Assembly: GCF_030848575.1 (NCBI RefSeq)
Contig: NZ_JAVDDX010000005.1
Span: 1 to 64,000, forward strand
Direction: 5' to 3'
DNA length: 64,000 nucleotides
DNA from: Haloarcula sp. H-GB4
Lineage (GTDB): Archaea > Halobacteriota > Halobacteria > Halobacteriales > Haloarculaceae
A model generated the notes under the pieces. The model made no database searches and was not told the DNA's origin. It worked only from the letters and a program-made list of their open reading frames with translations. Within the stretch, counting starts at the first letter, position 1; each line of letters begins with the position of its first letter. The position numbers and the translations under genes are program-made. Below, in pieces: positions 26,089 through 34,989 of the stretch.

Positions 26089-26146
26089 CTATACTCTTCT
26101 AGAACATACCTAAATTAATAAAATCTTCTGTTCAATTTATCCCATT

Positions 26147-26299
26147 TCATTCAGAGGGATTATCGCTAATTCGGTAGAGGACATGGGAGTGACAACCCGA
26201 TAGCGTAGACGCCCGGTGCTGTCTCTGTACTATGTTATTATCCGTAATCTCCTGAGCAATCGGCACAATCTCGTCAGTGAAGCGGGAGATTTGCGTCAT
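26147..26299 (-). CDS. Possible 50-residue leading ORF upstream of the PrgI-like gene
   Basis: A short frame beginning MTQISRFTDEIVPIAQEITD and ending HVLYRISDNPSE lies 58 bp upstream of the PrgI-like gene on the same strand. The N-terminal half is a plausible acidic helix. It has no paralogue in the window and could be a real small protein, a gene relic or chance. Confidence 0.3.
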   Translation of the reverse strand: MTQISRFTDEIVPIAQEITDNNIVQRQHRASTLSGCHSHVLYRISDNPSE

Positions 26300-26383
26300 G
26301 GACAACCGAATCACCCTGCTTCAACTCCTTCGATTTAGCCAACTATACCGACGGTATCTAGTGATTCAACAGAGCCGACGAGA

Positions 26384-27135
26384 ATGAAGATCGGGACGAG
26401 ACTGAGTCAAGAGAAGAGCGACATAGACCATCGGAGTTCATGTAACCCATATCAATTAGCTCGCCTTCTAAACCTAAGAATTTCTATACATTCCTATTTC
26501 TGTGACGTTGTGATGCTACTCTTCAAGTTGGTAACTGGGTACTGTCGAGACTGCGGTATTCCAATTACATCAGAAAAATTGAAATTACCTTATTCCGACC
26601 TATATATGCGAAATCGCAAGACTACGTGGGTATAAATCGTGCAAAATCCGACACAGACTACACTCTTTACCTTGCCATGCACATCTCGGCGGAAGCGCGA
26701 TAATCATGAGCAAAAATCCATAAGATGTGGAACATAGAAGTAGGTGGTTGATCGCGGAATCCTACCAGAGCGAAGACTGGCAGACTCACCCCCTCAAGAG
26801 AACCTATTAGGAGAAGGATATGTATCCCACAACCCGGGACCCTCATCGTGACTTGGACACCGTGGGCAGCCCTCACATGAGGCCGTCCGATCTCACTGAG
26901 TCACGCGAGTGACCGACTCACAGATGTCCAGCGCCACGCCGATCACGGTCCCATCCGAACTGAGCCAGAGCTGGCAGACCCACGTTCGAGTCGCGCTCAC
27001 TTCGAGCCCTCGTAGCGCATAACTCATCGCTCACTGACTGGGGACCACACCACCTTGTCCGGAGGTTTGTATCTGAATCCTAATAGGTTAAAATCACGTT
27101 GCTTTCGTCTCCTTCTGCTATCGTAATTTAGAGCG
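26384..27135. repeat. Right copy of the long direct repeat, with a coupling-gene relic
   Basis: Same order of elements as 9920-10755: a relic of the end of the coupling-protein gene (EDRDETESRE... ending SEFM and a TAA at 26436-26438), an AT-rich spacer, AAATCGCAAGA at 26611-26621, TACACTCTTTA, then the conserved core. The spacer is highly diverged, the core is not. The coupling-gene relic has no upstream part. This implies that another copy of the first conjugation operon, or its end, once adjoined this point. Confidence 0.78.
26926..27091. repeat. 166-bp near-identical core of the flanking direct repeat (right copy)
   Basis: Gap-free match to 10540-10705 in the same orientation, from GTCCAGCGCC to CTAATAGGTTAA. 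Similarity falls off sharply after about 27135. Confidence 0.85.
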
Positions 27136-27167
27136 CTATTCAGCCGGGACCCGGACAGTTCTCGGCA

Positions 27168-27314
27168 GGGATCGCGCCCGCTACTGCAGGCACGATTGGA
27201 CCGGCGTGAGGCGCGCGACCGCGCCGAGCGCAGCGCCCCGTCGTCCGAGTGAATGCAAGCGAACGAGGGCACGACAGACGAGCATCGCGAGTCTGTCAGT
27301 GGCGTCGCGCGCTG
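27168..27314 (+). repeat. Cassette-separating repeat, copy A
   Basis: Starts GGGATCGCGCCCGCTACTGC and ends GGCGTCGCGCGCTG. First of six near-complete copies of a GC-rich, non-coding 147-bp element, all in the same orientation (also at 28972, 31957, 33548, 35465 and 38488). This copy carries the one-base insertion CACGATTGGACC shared with copy G, which would shift any reading frame, so the element is not protein-coding. Confidence 0.88.
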
Positions 27315-27467
27315 TCGCGACACCCACTGTTCATTCCAGTTGGTCCCAAGGCAGTGGACTCATGCCTGCAATTCATTTCACCCACTCCGAGACTGTCGAC
27401 TCACTAGGTATTAGCTGGAGGAGCCACGAATCAGCAACTGGTTCCTGATCTGGGAGCGTAAATAACG

Positions 27468-27672
27468 GAGCAACGACCAAGCTGATCGTCTCCCTCGCAG
27501 ACCCACTCGGGATCGATCCTCCCACCCGCAAAGCTCTCGTCGAGTTGTCTAGGAGTCGGGACTCTCTGCTGGTTCTGACTCAGTCTGAAACTGGCCCAAG
27601 CAGTAGCACGTATCGTCTCCAGATCAGTGTCGAGCCAGCGACGCTGGAACCGACAGCGGGCTTGAATTACCC
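27468..27672 (+). pseudogene. Relic of the 3' end of an AbiEi-type antitoxin gene
   Basis: The stretch matches the last third of the intact antitoxin gene at 36567-37397: GCAACGACCAAGC-like start, AGCACGTATCGTCTCCAGAT, and GTCGAGCCAGCGACGCTGGA. The frame is broken and everything upstream is missing. It sits between repeat copy A and the MNT-HEPN pair, showing that an AbiE cassette was once here too. Confidence 0.75.
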
Positions 27673-27707
27673 GTATAGGATACCGCCCTATTACTCGACG
27701 CCGCCAC

Positions 27708-27717
27708 TTATTTATAT
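27708..27717 (+). promoter_or_regulatory. TATA element of the MNT-HEPN operon
   Basis: TTATTTATAT is centred 26-27 nt before the GTG at 27739, consistent with a leaderless start there rather than at ATG 27748. Confidence 0.5.
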
Positions 27718-27738
27718 GCTGTTGCACAAAATCAGATA

Positions 27739-28428
27739 GTGTCTGAAATGGCGAAACGAGATATAACGGTCAGCATCGATGCATATCCTGACCCGGATAC
27801 CGATGTCTTTCGTATCAGTGCCGCAGACGACATCCTACGACTGCTCGTCGATGCCCACGATACGGAGTTTACGATTCCCGAACTCGTCGACGCCACAGGA
27901 GTCACCCGCTCGACAGTCTGGCGGGCTGTCAGCCTCCTCGACAGTATTGGGGCTATCCAAATTCGAGAGACGCCACAACGAAACTACATTACAATCAACC
28001 CAAACCGACTCCAGAAAGACGACCCAATCCTCGCCATTCCGCAGTCTGAGTTCCATGCACCGATCCGGACATTCGTTGACCGCGCGCAAGCCGCGCTGAC
28101 TGACGCCGACGACGTCGACGAACTACTCGGCATCGTTGTCTTTGGGAGCGTTGCTCGGGGCGAGGCTGATCGCCAGAGCGACATCGATTGTTTCGTTGTT
28201 GTCGATGGTGATCGGACGACAGCACGCCGGCGGATTACCGACGTTGTTGGTGATCTCCAGTCCGACCGCTTCGACGGTGAGCGGTTCGCGTTCGAGCCGT
28301 ATGTCGAATCTGCGGAAAGCGCATATAGAGCCGGGTCAAAACTCCGTGAAATCTTCGCCGAGGGAATTACGGTGTACGGCAGCGACCAACTCGACTCAGT
28401 CCGAAAAGAGGCCGTCGCCGATGAGTAG
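27739..28428 (+). CDS. HTH-minimal nucleotidyltransferase, antitoxin of an MNT-HEPN pair
   Basis: 229 residues. An N-terminal winged-helix domain (residues 28-90, ELVDATGVTRSTVWRAVSLL is the recognition region) is fused to a nucleotidyltransferase domain with FGSVARGEADRQSDIDCFV (about residues 136-154), the GSxxRGE-x(4)-SDID signature with both catalytic aspartates. In MNT-HEPN systems the nucleotidyltransferase silences the HEPN RNase by attaching nucleotides to it. The HTH fusion suggests that it also represses its own operon. The HEPN gene overlaps its end by 8 bp. Flanked by repeat copies A and B. Confidence 0.82.
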   Translation: MSEMAKRDITVSIDAYPDPDTDVFRISAADDILRLLVDAHDTEFTIPELVDATGVTRSTVWRAVSLLDSIGAIQIRETPQRNYITINPNRLQKDDPILAIPQSEFHAPIRTFVDRAQAALTDADDVDELLGIVVFGSVARGEADRQSDIDCFVVVDGDRTTARRRITDVVGDLQSDRFDGERFAFEPYVESAESAYRAGSKLREIFAEGITVYGSDQLDSVRKEAVADE

Positions 28429-28921
28429 TACGCGAATCGAGCAACTCATCGATAACGTGCAAGCCGCGTTCGACCGTCGTCCAACAGAAATCGAAACCGG
28501 ACTAGATGTTGAGGGTGCTGCCATCCTCCAATTGCGGAAGGCCTGTCGCTTACTTGCCGGCGCTGAGGCACTTCAAAACGCTAGCTACTACACGCTCGTC
28601 ATCGAAGCGTCGTTCGTCGCTATCGAACGGACTGTGGAATTCCGGCTCCTCGAACGCGGAACGATGCAGCCGGATGATCTCCCCGGGACGCATCCTGGGG
28701 TCTACCGGGAGGCGGCAGCAGCCGGTGTCTTTGGAGAATCAATGGCCGCGGACCTCGCAGATCTCTGGCGCGATCATCGATCAAAAACCTATTATCAGGA
28801 TGGACTCGCCTCAGCAGCGCGTGCCGAAGCGATGTACGAACTCGCAACTGAGATTCATAGATACATCACTGGGCGATCTCGAAATGGACATGAGTGTCTC
28901 TGTGAAGAGACAACACAGTAA
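28421..28921 (+). CDS. HEPN-domain protein, toxin of the MNT-HEPN pair
   Basis: 166 residues from ATG 28421 inside the preceding gene. All-helical, as expected of HEPN proteins; residues 45-70 (LRKACRLLAGAEALQNASYY) resemble the first helices of the family. The usual RNase motif R-x(4-6)-H is not obvious: the equivalent region reads LWRDHRSKTYYQDG, with Arg/His close together and a Tyr pair where the modified Tyr of such toxins often lies. It may be a divergent RNase or a substrate-binding HEPN. Overlap with the nucleotidyltransferase gene supports a two-gene unit. Confidence 0.7.
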   Translation: MSSTRIEQLIDNVQAAFDRRPTEIETGLDVEGAAILQLRKACRLLAGAEALQNASYYTLVIEASFVAIERTVEFRLLERGTMQPDDLPGTHPGVYREAAAAGVFGESMAADLADLWRDHRSKTYYQDGLASAARAEAMYELATEIHRYITGRSRNGHECLCEETTQ

Positions 28922-28971
28922 TCATTCCTGTCGAGAAATGCGGCTTCCTCGTTCCCTCCTCTTTGTCGGCC

Positions 28972-29117
28972 GGGATCGCGCCCGCTACTGCAGGCACGAT
29001 GGACCGCCGCGAGGCGCGCGACCGCGCCGAGCGCAGCGCCCCGTCGTCCGAGTGAGCGCGAGCGAACGAGGACACGACAGACGAGCATCGCGAGTCTGTC
29101 AGTGGCGTTGTGCGCTG
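28972..29117 (+). repeat. Cassette-separating repeat, copy B
   Basis: Same element as copy A, followed by an extended arm to about 29258 (GGGCCGGCAGACCCACGCCT and CCCGGAGCTTTTTGAG) that is shared with copy F at 35465. This arm runs straight into the duplicated 121-codon gene. Confidence 0.88.
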
Positions 29118-29285
29118 GGACGTTCCACCTGCCATCCAGCCCCAGTTGCGTCCGGGCCGGCAGACCCACGCCTGCGATCTATCCAGAACTCCGTGGGACC
29201 AGTACCTCGACGTGTGACAGCTTGAGCCACCCCGACCCGGAGCTTTTTGAGCGATGACGGACAAGCATGGATCGCACCGTTCTCA

Positions 29286-29650
29286 TGCCACAGCCACAAC
29301 TTTCCCCAGAGCAACAGCCATCCAACCAGCGTCAGATTCCGAGTATGGAAACGATTGGGCCAGTCGTCGACGAAGTGATCGACATTGCCCGCCGAGAACT
29401 CGATGCACCGCGTTCGGTCGAGATTGAGACGTGGGAGGACCGCGAGTTCTTAGTACGTATCAAACACTGGTCAGCACCGGGCGTGAACACTCGGTACGGA
29501 TACGAGACAGCAATCCAGTATCACAGTGATCGGGAAACCGTCGAAGCCTTCCTGATCGAAGAGGATACACACACTGACGAGCGAGAGCGACTACTGAAGA
29601 TGGAACTCGGGACAATCTCTGACCCAGTCGACGAAAAAATTGCGGAGTAG
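29286..29650 (+). CDS. Uncharacterised 121-residue protein, copy 1
   Basis: Start ATG 29286 chosen because it aligns with the start of the near-identical protein at 35778-36143. Residues 20-35 (ETIGPVVDEVIDIARREL) form an acidic helix; residues 40-95 read as an alternating beta domain with VEIETWEDREFLVRIKHW and YGYETAIQYHSDRE. No catalytic motif seen. A zinc-ribbon gene lies convergently 10 bp beyond. The whole block is one of two copies made by a segmental duplication of about 1 kb. Confidence 0.75.
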
Positions 29651-29660
29651 GCGACTCGGA

Positions 29661-29813
29661 TTACTTGTCTGTCAGTTCTCGATGACAGCCCTCACAGACT
29701 TGATCGTACTCCTCATCGCGCTCTGAGTCGTAGAAGGTCCCCGCGCGAAACCGTTCGGGGTTATATTCGGTCTGGAACGTCTTCTTACAGCGTGGGCATT
29801 GAATCTCTCCCAT
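29661..29813 (-). CDS. Small zinc-ribbon protein, copy 1
   Basis: 50 residues: MGEIQCPRCKKTFQTEY, then a charged middle and QVCEGCHREL near the end. Two CxxC knuckles spaced 31 residues apart form a zinc ribbon. Small two-knuckle proteins are abundant in haloarchaea. The start is 103 nt from a TTAACCAAC-type dyad. Nearly identical to 36154-36306. Confidence 0.78.
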   Translation of the reverse strand: MGEIQCPRCKKTFQTEYNPERFRAGTFYDSERDEEYDQVCEGCHRELTDK

Positions 29814-29915
29814 TTAAAATATCACCTCCCGGCGGCCCTGAGTTGGCCGCCACCTGCCTGCGGCCACGCAAAATTGAAGCTGAGTACTGTCTGGGATACC
29901 GGGCCCAGATACCGA

Positions 29916-29957
29916 CTAACCAACAGGCACGGGATCAGATCTACCAATGTTGGTTAG
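29916..29957. promoter_or_regulatory. Inverted repeat CTAACCAACA / TGTTGGTTAG, copy 1
   Basis: A perfect 10-bp inverted repeat with a 22-bp spacer. The same dyad occurs at 36399, 50358 and 63753. It lies upstream of the zinc-ribbon gene and is probably a binding site for a dimeric or tetrameric regulator. Confidence 0.6.
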
Positions 29958-30529
29958 AACAGATCGGCACGCCCACGTTGGCCCCCGATTCCAACCACAC
30001 TCACGGTCGGGTCCGTGCTTGTCGCGTACCTTCTGAGAGGATATCATAGAAATATGAACAGCTGATTTACTTTGACGCATCCTGACTGGTGAAGGGTTGA
30101 GATAGAGATGGTTATGGAAGCCGGTGTAAGATATAGAGCGTGAAGTCAGCACAGCAAGTTCATTTCTTTCAGCCTCACACCCTTGAAGTACCCGCTCGAT
30201 GTGGATGCATCCCGATTGCGACGAATTCTATCAGTTGCAGTTGATGTTTTCAGCGTCCTGCTGAATACAGCGCGCATATTCAGCACACCCTGAGAAATGG
30301 TCGGATGTTAGTCAACGATCAGTACATAGTACATATCTTGAGACAGTTCAATTGCGGTCGGTTGTTCTGCATAGTACACCCTTGATAGAATGACTGATCC
30401 CCTTTCCAACATATGGTTGCTACTTACCGCTCGCGGGCACCAGTAATCGTCGCTCCATTCAGTGTTTTATCACCCAGGGGTGACCCAGCTCGTCTCAGGC
30501 AGAGAAAGAGAATTATAAACGCGTATCGA
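29958..30529. other. 570-bp intergenic stretch
   Basis: AT-richer, with no reading frame I would defend. It ends at the 3' end of the leftward gene 30530-31132. No repeat family of this window is found in it. Confidence 0.4.
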
Positions 30530-31132
30530 TCATATCGAACGGATGTCGTATTGCGGAAGCCGCATTCGAAACGGCTTGCCGGACGTTCCGAGGTTAATCC
30601 TGGCGTCGCCTACGATGAAGTACGTTATTTTGACCTTGAGATCGATATGTATCGCATAATTCGGATCGAGATAAAACTGGATCTCTGGGAACGACGTACT
30701 CCCGAACTGACCCGATTCGTACTCCCAAGAATTATCTCTTATATCGACGAACGTTCCGCTGTCTGTCTTCTGTTGGCTGAACTGACCGTTATTCACCGAG
30801 TGACTGAGTTCGTAACCGACCTGTGCACTTGGGTGATCTCTAAATGGCCATATTCCTTGGGGGTCGTCGGTGCTAACAGAGATGCCGCTGTCGAATACGA
30901 CGTCAGGAGCAGAGACGTACCGACCGTACGAAGGCGTTCGATGCTTCGGGACGACGAAGTGCCCAAGAAGCCACGTTGCGGTCTCGTTGGTTCGGAGGTA
31001 GCTAGACGACCACTCAGAATCAAAGTCTCCGTCGTACGCGAGCCACCGCTTTGGTCCTGACTGGCGCCTCAGACTGGTCCAGTGCTCCCACCACCAGCGC
31101 GAACGGGCCCACCAGGCTTCCACACTTGACAT
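30530..31132 (-). CDS. Uncharacterised 200-residue protein
   Basis: Starts MSSVEAWWARSRWWWEHW and is rich in Trp, Tyr and Ser, with many short beta-strand-like segments (VGYELSHSVNNGQFSQ, GSTSFPEIQFYLD). It has no signal peptide or long membrane helix and is less acidic than typical haloarchaeal proteins, which hints at foreign origin. It follows an acidic coiled-coil gene with a 42-bp gap on the same strand. An opposing frame of similar length exists, so strand choice rests on the operon context. Function unknown. Confidence 0.5.
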   Translation of the reverse strand: MSSVEAWWARSRWWWEHWTSLRRQSGPKRWLAYDGDFDSEWSSSYLRTNETATWLLGHFVVPKHRTPSYGRYVSAPDVVFDSGISVSTDDPQGIWPFRDHPSAQVGYELSHSVNNGQFSQQKTDSGTFVDIRDNSWEYESGQFGSTSFPEIQFYLDPNYAIHIDLKVKITYFIVGDARINLGTSGKPFRMRLPQYDIRSI

Positions 31133-31174
31133 TACAGATCCCCCCGAAGTGAAGTGAGTACGGCGACGGATCGG

Positions 31175-31537
31175 TCACTCATTGTCACCCTCTTCTCCAG
31201 CGTCAGCGCCTCTCGTACCGCCATCGTTGCTCTCTTGAGCCGTTGATTGCTGGCGGTCCCGAAGATTCTCAAACTCCTCGGTCAGATTTAATTCAGACGC
31301 GAGACGTTCGGCTACCTGTTCGCGGTAAGCGGCGTGTTGTTCGAGAAGTTCAGTGTCAGGTTGTAACTCACGCTTTCTCTCCTGTATCTCCCGTTCACGC
31401 TCGACGATTGCTCGCATGTGTTCAACTGCTCGCTGCTGTTCCCCCGCTGGTATCGGCATTTCGTCGTTGACTGCCATTGCCGATTCCATACCCTCGAGTT
31501 CGAACTCGTCTGAGTGATCTGAATTCTTGTCAGCCAT
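31175..31537 (-). CDS. Acidic coiled-coil protein, about 120 residues
   Basis: Start ATG 31537 (MADKNSDHSDEFELEG) is preferred to ATG 31552 and to longer forms, whose extra residues look non-coding. Residues 45-105 form a charged helix with heptad-like spacing (EREREIQERKRELQPDTELL), and the end is Gly/Glu-rich and disordered. It is probably a small adaptor or DNA-associated protein. Upstream partner of 30530-31132. Confidence 0.6.
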   Translation of the reverse strand: MADKNSDHSDEFELEGMESAMAVNDEMPIPAGEQQRAVEHMRAIVEREREIQERKRELQPDTELLEQHAAYREQVAERLASELNLTEEFENLRDRQQSTAQESNDGGTRGADAGEEGDNE

Positions 31538-31956
31538 ACCAATTTTTGGCATTATCGTGCTCTTCGATAAATCTTGTGGGCTGTTAACATGACTCACTTT
31601 CACTGTACGATATATGGGACGAAGGACTGAATCCGACTGTAGAGGCAATATCGTCAACGAGTTCAGAGGAATGATCGGATAAATCTGGAAAAAATTTGAT
31701 GCGGTCCACGGTCCCAAATAGCGGATGCCCGCTCAGAACGAGAGCTTAGAACCGGTGGTACGTCGCTCGTGGACTGATGAATCCATCCTCTACATCTTGC
31801 ACGCAAGTCTTGACAAGACTCGGATAGATAGACTATGAGAACTGTTCTATGAGATGCTCCTCGATGCGGTTTCACGCACCTGAACTCCAGTTGGGGCCGC
31901 ACGCTGGTGACAGACTAGCGAAAGAGCGGTTCCTGTCCACATCTCGGCGGCGGGCC

Positions 31957-32102
31957 GGGATCGTGCCCGCCACTGCAGGCACGATGGACCGCCGCGAGAC
32001 GCGCGATAGCGCCGAGCGCAGCGCCCCGTCGTCCGAGTGAGCGATAGCGAACGAGGACACGACAGACGAGCATCGCGAGTCTGGCAGTGGCGTCGCGCGC
32101 TG
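31957..32102 (+). repeat. Cassette-separating repeat, copy C
   Basis: Same element as copies A and B. Its right arm (CCCCGGCCGGCAGACCCACG and GGGATGTCGAAGGTACGGTT) is continued up to the PIN gene and recurs at 34990-35180 beside the broken PIN gene. Confidence 0.88.
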
Positions 32103-32256
32103 TCGCGTCCACCAGTAACCCAGCCTCAGTTGCGCCCCGGCCGGCAGACCCACGCCTGCGACATAGCCGTGAGTCTGTGGGAACAATCGTACCGTAATTG
32201 GAATGCGGGATGTCGAAGGTACGGTTCGGATGTCCCGACAGGGCGTTGAAAATCGA

Positions 32257-32766
32257 CTAGCTGTCGTCTGGGAGTAAATCTTCGAGGAACCGGAAGCCGT
32301 TCACGAACGTCACCGAGTCTCCATATCCCTCACTGGCGAGTACGGTCTCGGTCCCTTCGCCGGCCGCGATATCGGTCGTGTAGATGTACACTTCGCTTAC
32401 CGTCCCCGCGCTGAGATGCTGGACAGCTAGAGCCGCAAGCGCGGCGTCGGCCTGCTCAATCTCGTCCGCGGGTCGGTCGTCGGCGTTCGCGATGTATCGC
32501 TGGACGCCATCCATCGCCCGCGAGACGATGGGCTTGGAAAAATCAAGTGACGCTGCGACGTCAGTCCACCCCTCGTCGATTGCGGCGTCGACCGGCGGTG
32601 CTTCAACGTCGGAGTCATCGACCGTCAACTCTTCGTACACCCGCTCTGGGAGCATGAAGATGATGTCGTTCTGGCGGGCGAATCGACGAACAGCCTTGTA
32701 CCGGTTGTTCGACAGCTGCCCCATGGCGACGAACAGGCCAGTGTCGACGATATGGAGGCTACTCAC
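32257..32766 (-). CDS. PIN-domain ribonuclease toxin candidate
   Basis: 169 residues. The PIN fold is suggested by an early acidic residue in LHIVDTGLFVAMG (Asp8), a central acidic cluster in EIEQADAALAALAVQ (about residues 101-115) and YTTDIAAGEGTE near residue 130, the order of acidic residues that bind metal in VapC-type RNases. It overlaps the HTH gene upstream by ATGA, the usual antitoxin-first layout. A broken copy of the last 75 codons is at 35179-35405. Confidence 0.78.
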   Translation of the reverse strand: MSSLHIVDTGLFVAMGQLSNNRYKAVRRFARQNDIIFMLPERVYEELTVDDSDVEAPPVDAAIDEGWTDVAASLDFSKPIVSRAMDGVQRYIANADDRPADEIEQADAALAALAVQHLSAGTVSEVYIYTTDIAAGEGTETVLASEGYGDSVTFVNGFRFLEDLLPDDS

Positions 32767-33359
32767 GTGTCGTCAGCAGCGCCGTCGTCGATGTCCAACT
32801 CGTCAAGCGACGCGCCCGACGCCTCGATGTCGGAGTGCTTGTGGACGACGGGCCGGAGCGCCTGCAGGATCATCTCCGCAGCCAGCGGCGAGATATCGAG
32901 GTCTTCGGCCATCAGCCGATGGGTCACTTCCCCACGTTCGCGGGCGACCGCGTAGGTGAGCGCCGTTGCGAGGCCGGCGACGCCGTGGCGGTCGATGTAG
33001 GTGTCGATGTCGTCGTTGGTCTCACGGCGACCGACTGCGTCGATGAGCGCTGGCGTGATCGTGTACCCGCGGTCGCCGGCGGCTGTCGTCACAGTCAGGT
33101 TGATCTCGCGGGCTGCATATCGACGGGGCTGTTCATCGTGAGTGACCTCGACGACGCCGGCATCGACGATCCGGTTGACGTAGCTGTAGGCAGTTCCTTG
33201 TGCGATGTCGAGGTCGTGCATTACGTCCTGGACGGTCGCCTCGTCTTCGTGAGCGAGGTACGTGTACAGCTGGGCAAGCTGTGGCTCTTCGAGGATATCC
33301 GCAATCGAGAGGAAGTCGCGGACGATATCGCCGTCGGTCTGGTCTGAGGTGCGTGACAT
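32763..33359 (-). CDS. Winged-helix regulator, antitoxin candidate for the PIN gene
   Basis: 198 residues. Residues 30-85 form a winged helix (ATVQDVMHDLDIAQGTAYSY then VNRIVDAGVVEVT), and the middle carries a beta segment (RRYAAREINLTVTTAAGDRG). The C-terminal half is helical and acidic. It is translated just before the PIN gene (ATGA overlap), so it probably represses the operon and neutralises the toxin. A TATA-like TTTACTGT on the minus strand near 33386 is correctly spaced for a leaderless start. Confidence 0.78.
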   Translation of the reverse strand: MSRTSDQTDGDIVRDFLSIADILEEPQLAQLYTYLAHEDEATVQDVMHDLDIAQGTAYSYVNRIVDAGVVEVTHDEQPRRYAAREINLTVTTAAGDRGYTITPALIDAVGRRETNDDIDTYIDRHGVAGLATALTYAVARERGEVTHRLMAEDLDISPLAAEMILQALRPVVHKHSDIEASGASLDELDIDDGAADDT

Positions 33360-33547
33360 AGTGCGCTTTGATTACAGTTTACAGAGAAACAGTAAAGAGT
33401 GTTCTGGTCACCAGTACGATATCGCGATAAGGTGCTCTTTGAGATCGTGCGTTCAGTAGCTGGCTGGCCCACCGGGATTCTCTCTTGACCGACGGTCGAC
33501 CAACTATGAGCAAGAGCGATCCCAGTCTCTGTTCCCGGCGGCGGGCC

Positions 33548-33693
33548 GGGATCGCGCCCGCCACTGCAGGCACGATGGACCGCCGCGAGACGCGCGATAG
33601 CGCCGAGCGCAGCGCCCCGTCGTCCGAGTGAGCGCTAGCGAACGAGGACACGACAGACGAGCATCGCGAGTCTGTCAGTGGCGTCGCGCGCTG
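33548..33693 (+). repeat. Cassette-separating repeat, copy D
   Basis: Nearly identical to copy C. It is preceded by ACCAACTATGAGCAAGAGCG, a lead-in shared with copy F. The right arm is cut off after GCGCGCTGTCAGC, where the propeller gene begins. Confidence 0.88.
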
Positions 33694-33734
33694 TCAGCAT
33701 TTCCGGAAAGCAAATCAAAAATGAAGGCTGACCT

Positions 33735-34814
33735 TCAGCGCTCAATCGCGTACACGTACCCATCGTTGCTGCCGAAATAGACGGTGTCGTCGGTGATGAA
33801 TGGTTTAGAGAAGACAGCGTTGCCAGTCTTCACTGCCCAGTGCTGTTTCCCTGTCTCGGCGTCAAAGGCCCGCATATAGCCGTGACGGTCGCCGACGTAC
33901 ACTACACCATCGGCAACCCTCGGATTGCTGTTGAGTGGACCTTCTGTCTTCTCTGTCTTCCAGCGGACCTCGCCCGTGGCTGTATCCACACCATAAAAGA
34001 CTCCAAGATGATTACCGAAATAGACTGTCTCATTCCAGACAGCTGGGGTAGAATTAATATCAAGATCAGTTTCCAGTGACCAGATCAGACTACCGTTGTG
34101 ACGGTTCAGTGCGTACAGCGTGGCGTCAGTTGACCCGACAAAGACATGATCCCCAGCAACTGCAGCGTCTGCCCAGATATTGTCCTCGGTCGGGAAGTCC
34201 CACAAATGCTCACCAGTCGTGGCATCAAGCGCGTAAAATGAATTGTCACCACTACCCACATACACAATATCTTTGTGTACAGTTGGACCTGCCCCGACAC
34301 GGCCCTTGGTCAGGTACTCCCAATGCTTGTCTCCTGACTCGGCATTGAGTGCGTAGATATGGTTATCGGAACTTCCAAAGTACACTGTTTCATCATCAGT
34401 GGTTGGACTACTGGTGATATCGTCGCCAGCTTCGAAATGCCAGCGCTCCGTTCCGCTGGAAGTTACTGCGTAGAGGCTATTATCGTCACTTCCAACATAA
34501 ATAGTATCGTTGTTCACCTTTGGACTCGACCAAATTGGGCCGTTGGTTTCAAACTTCCAGTTGAGCGATCCATCAGCCGGATTTAATGAATAAAGGTGGT
34601 GATCACCGCTTCCAACGTAGAGTTGGCCATGCCTACTGCGTACTGCGGTGGGGACACGGCCGTTTGTTTTATATCGCCACCGAAGCCGCTGTGGCTCAGG
34701 CACACGGTTGCTCTCAACTCCTTGATTTCGGCCCTGGAAGGAAGCGTAACAGCCGGCGCTCCCAGCCACACCGCCAGCGATCAGCGTCAAGACCTTCCGT
34801 CGAGTGTATGCCAT
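33735..34814 (-). CDS. Tat lipoprotein with PQQ-type beta-propeller
   Basis: 359 residues. A twin-arginine signal (RRKVLTLIAGGVAGSAGC, residues 5-22) ends in a Gly-Cys lipobox-like site. The rest consists of about seven repeats of the form VYVGSxDxxLYALxxxxG-x(2)-W, the PQQ/WD-like propeller blade seen in BamB and pyrrolo-quinoline-quinone proteins. It is likely a surface-attached scaffold or binding protein. It lacks the residues needed for PQQ-dependent dehydrogenase activity as far as I can see. It stands alone between repeat copies D and F. Confidence 0.85.
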   Translation of the reverse strand: MAYTRRKVLTLIAGGVAGSAGCYASFQGRNQGVESNRVPEPQRLRWRYKTNGRVPTAVRSRHGQLYVGSGDHHLYSLNPADGSLNWKFETNGPIWSSPKVNNDTIYVGSDDNSLYAVTSSGTERWHFEAGDDITSSPTTDDETVYFGSSDNHIYALNAESGDKHWEYLTKGRVGAGPTVHKDIVYVGSGDNSFYALDATTGEHLWDFPTEDNIWADAAVAGDHVFVGSTDATLYALNRHNGSLIWSLETDLDINSTPAVWNETVYFGNHLGVFYGVDTATGEVRWKTEKTEGPLNSNPRVADGVVYVGDRHGYMRAFDAETGKQHWAVKTGNAVFSKPFITDDTVYFGSNDGYVYAIER

Positions 34815-34989
34815 GTAGATTCCTGGTTGTACTCCGTTCGTTCGTAGATGCGGTGTAGAGGTTTCTAGTTTAGGTTTAGTTCATCAGTGAGTGGGAGTAA
34901 AATATCTTCGATTGATCCGAACGATTACTTATTGGGGTCCTCACAGTTTCATTCCCCCAGTGTTGATTTTCAGGGTGTAGTTCGGAACT

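Noticed and set aside
28972-29117. A conserved protein encoded by the 147-bp repeat (similar minus-strand frames appear in several copies)
   Set aside because: Copies A and G have a one-base insertion that shifts the frame, and none has a proper start, so similarity is at DNA level.
30413-31060. A 215-codon plus-strand frame opposite 30530-31132
   Set aside because: Its composition (Arg and Val-rich, basic) does not fit, and the minus-strand gene follows another minus-strand gene closely.
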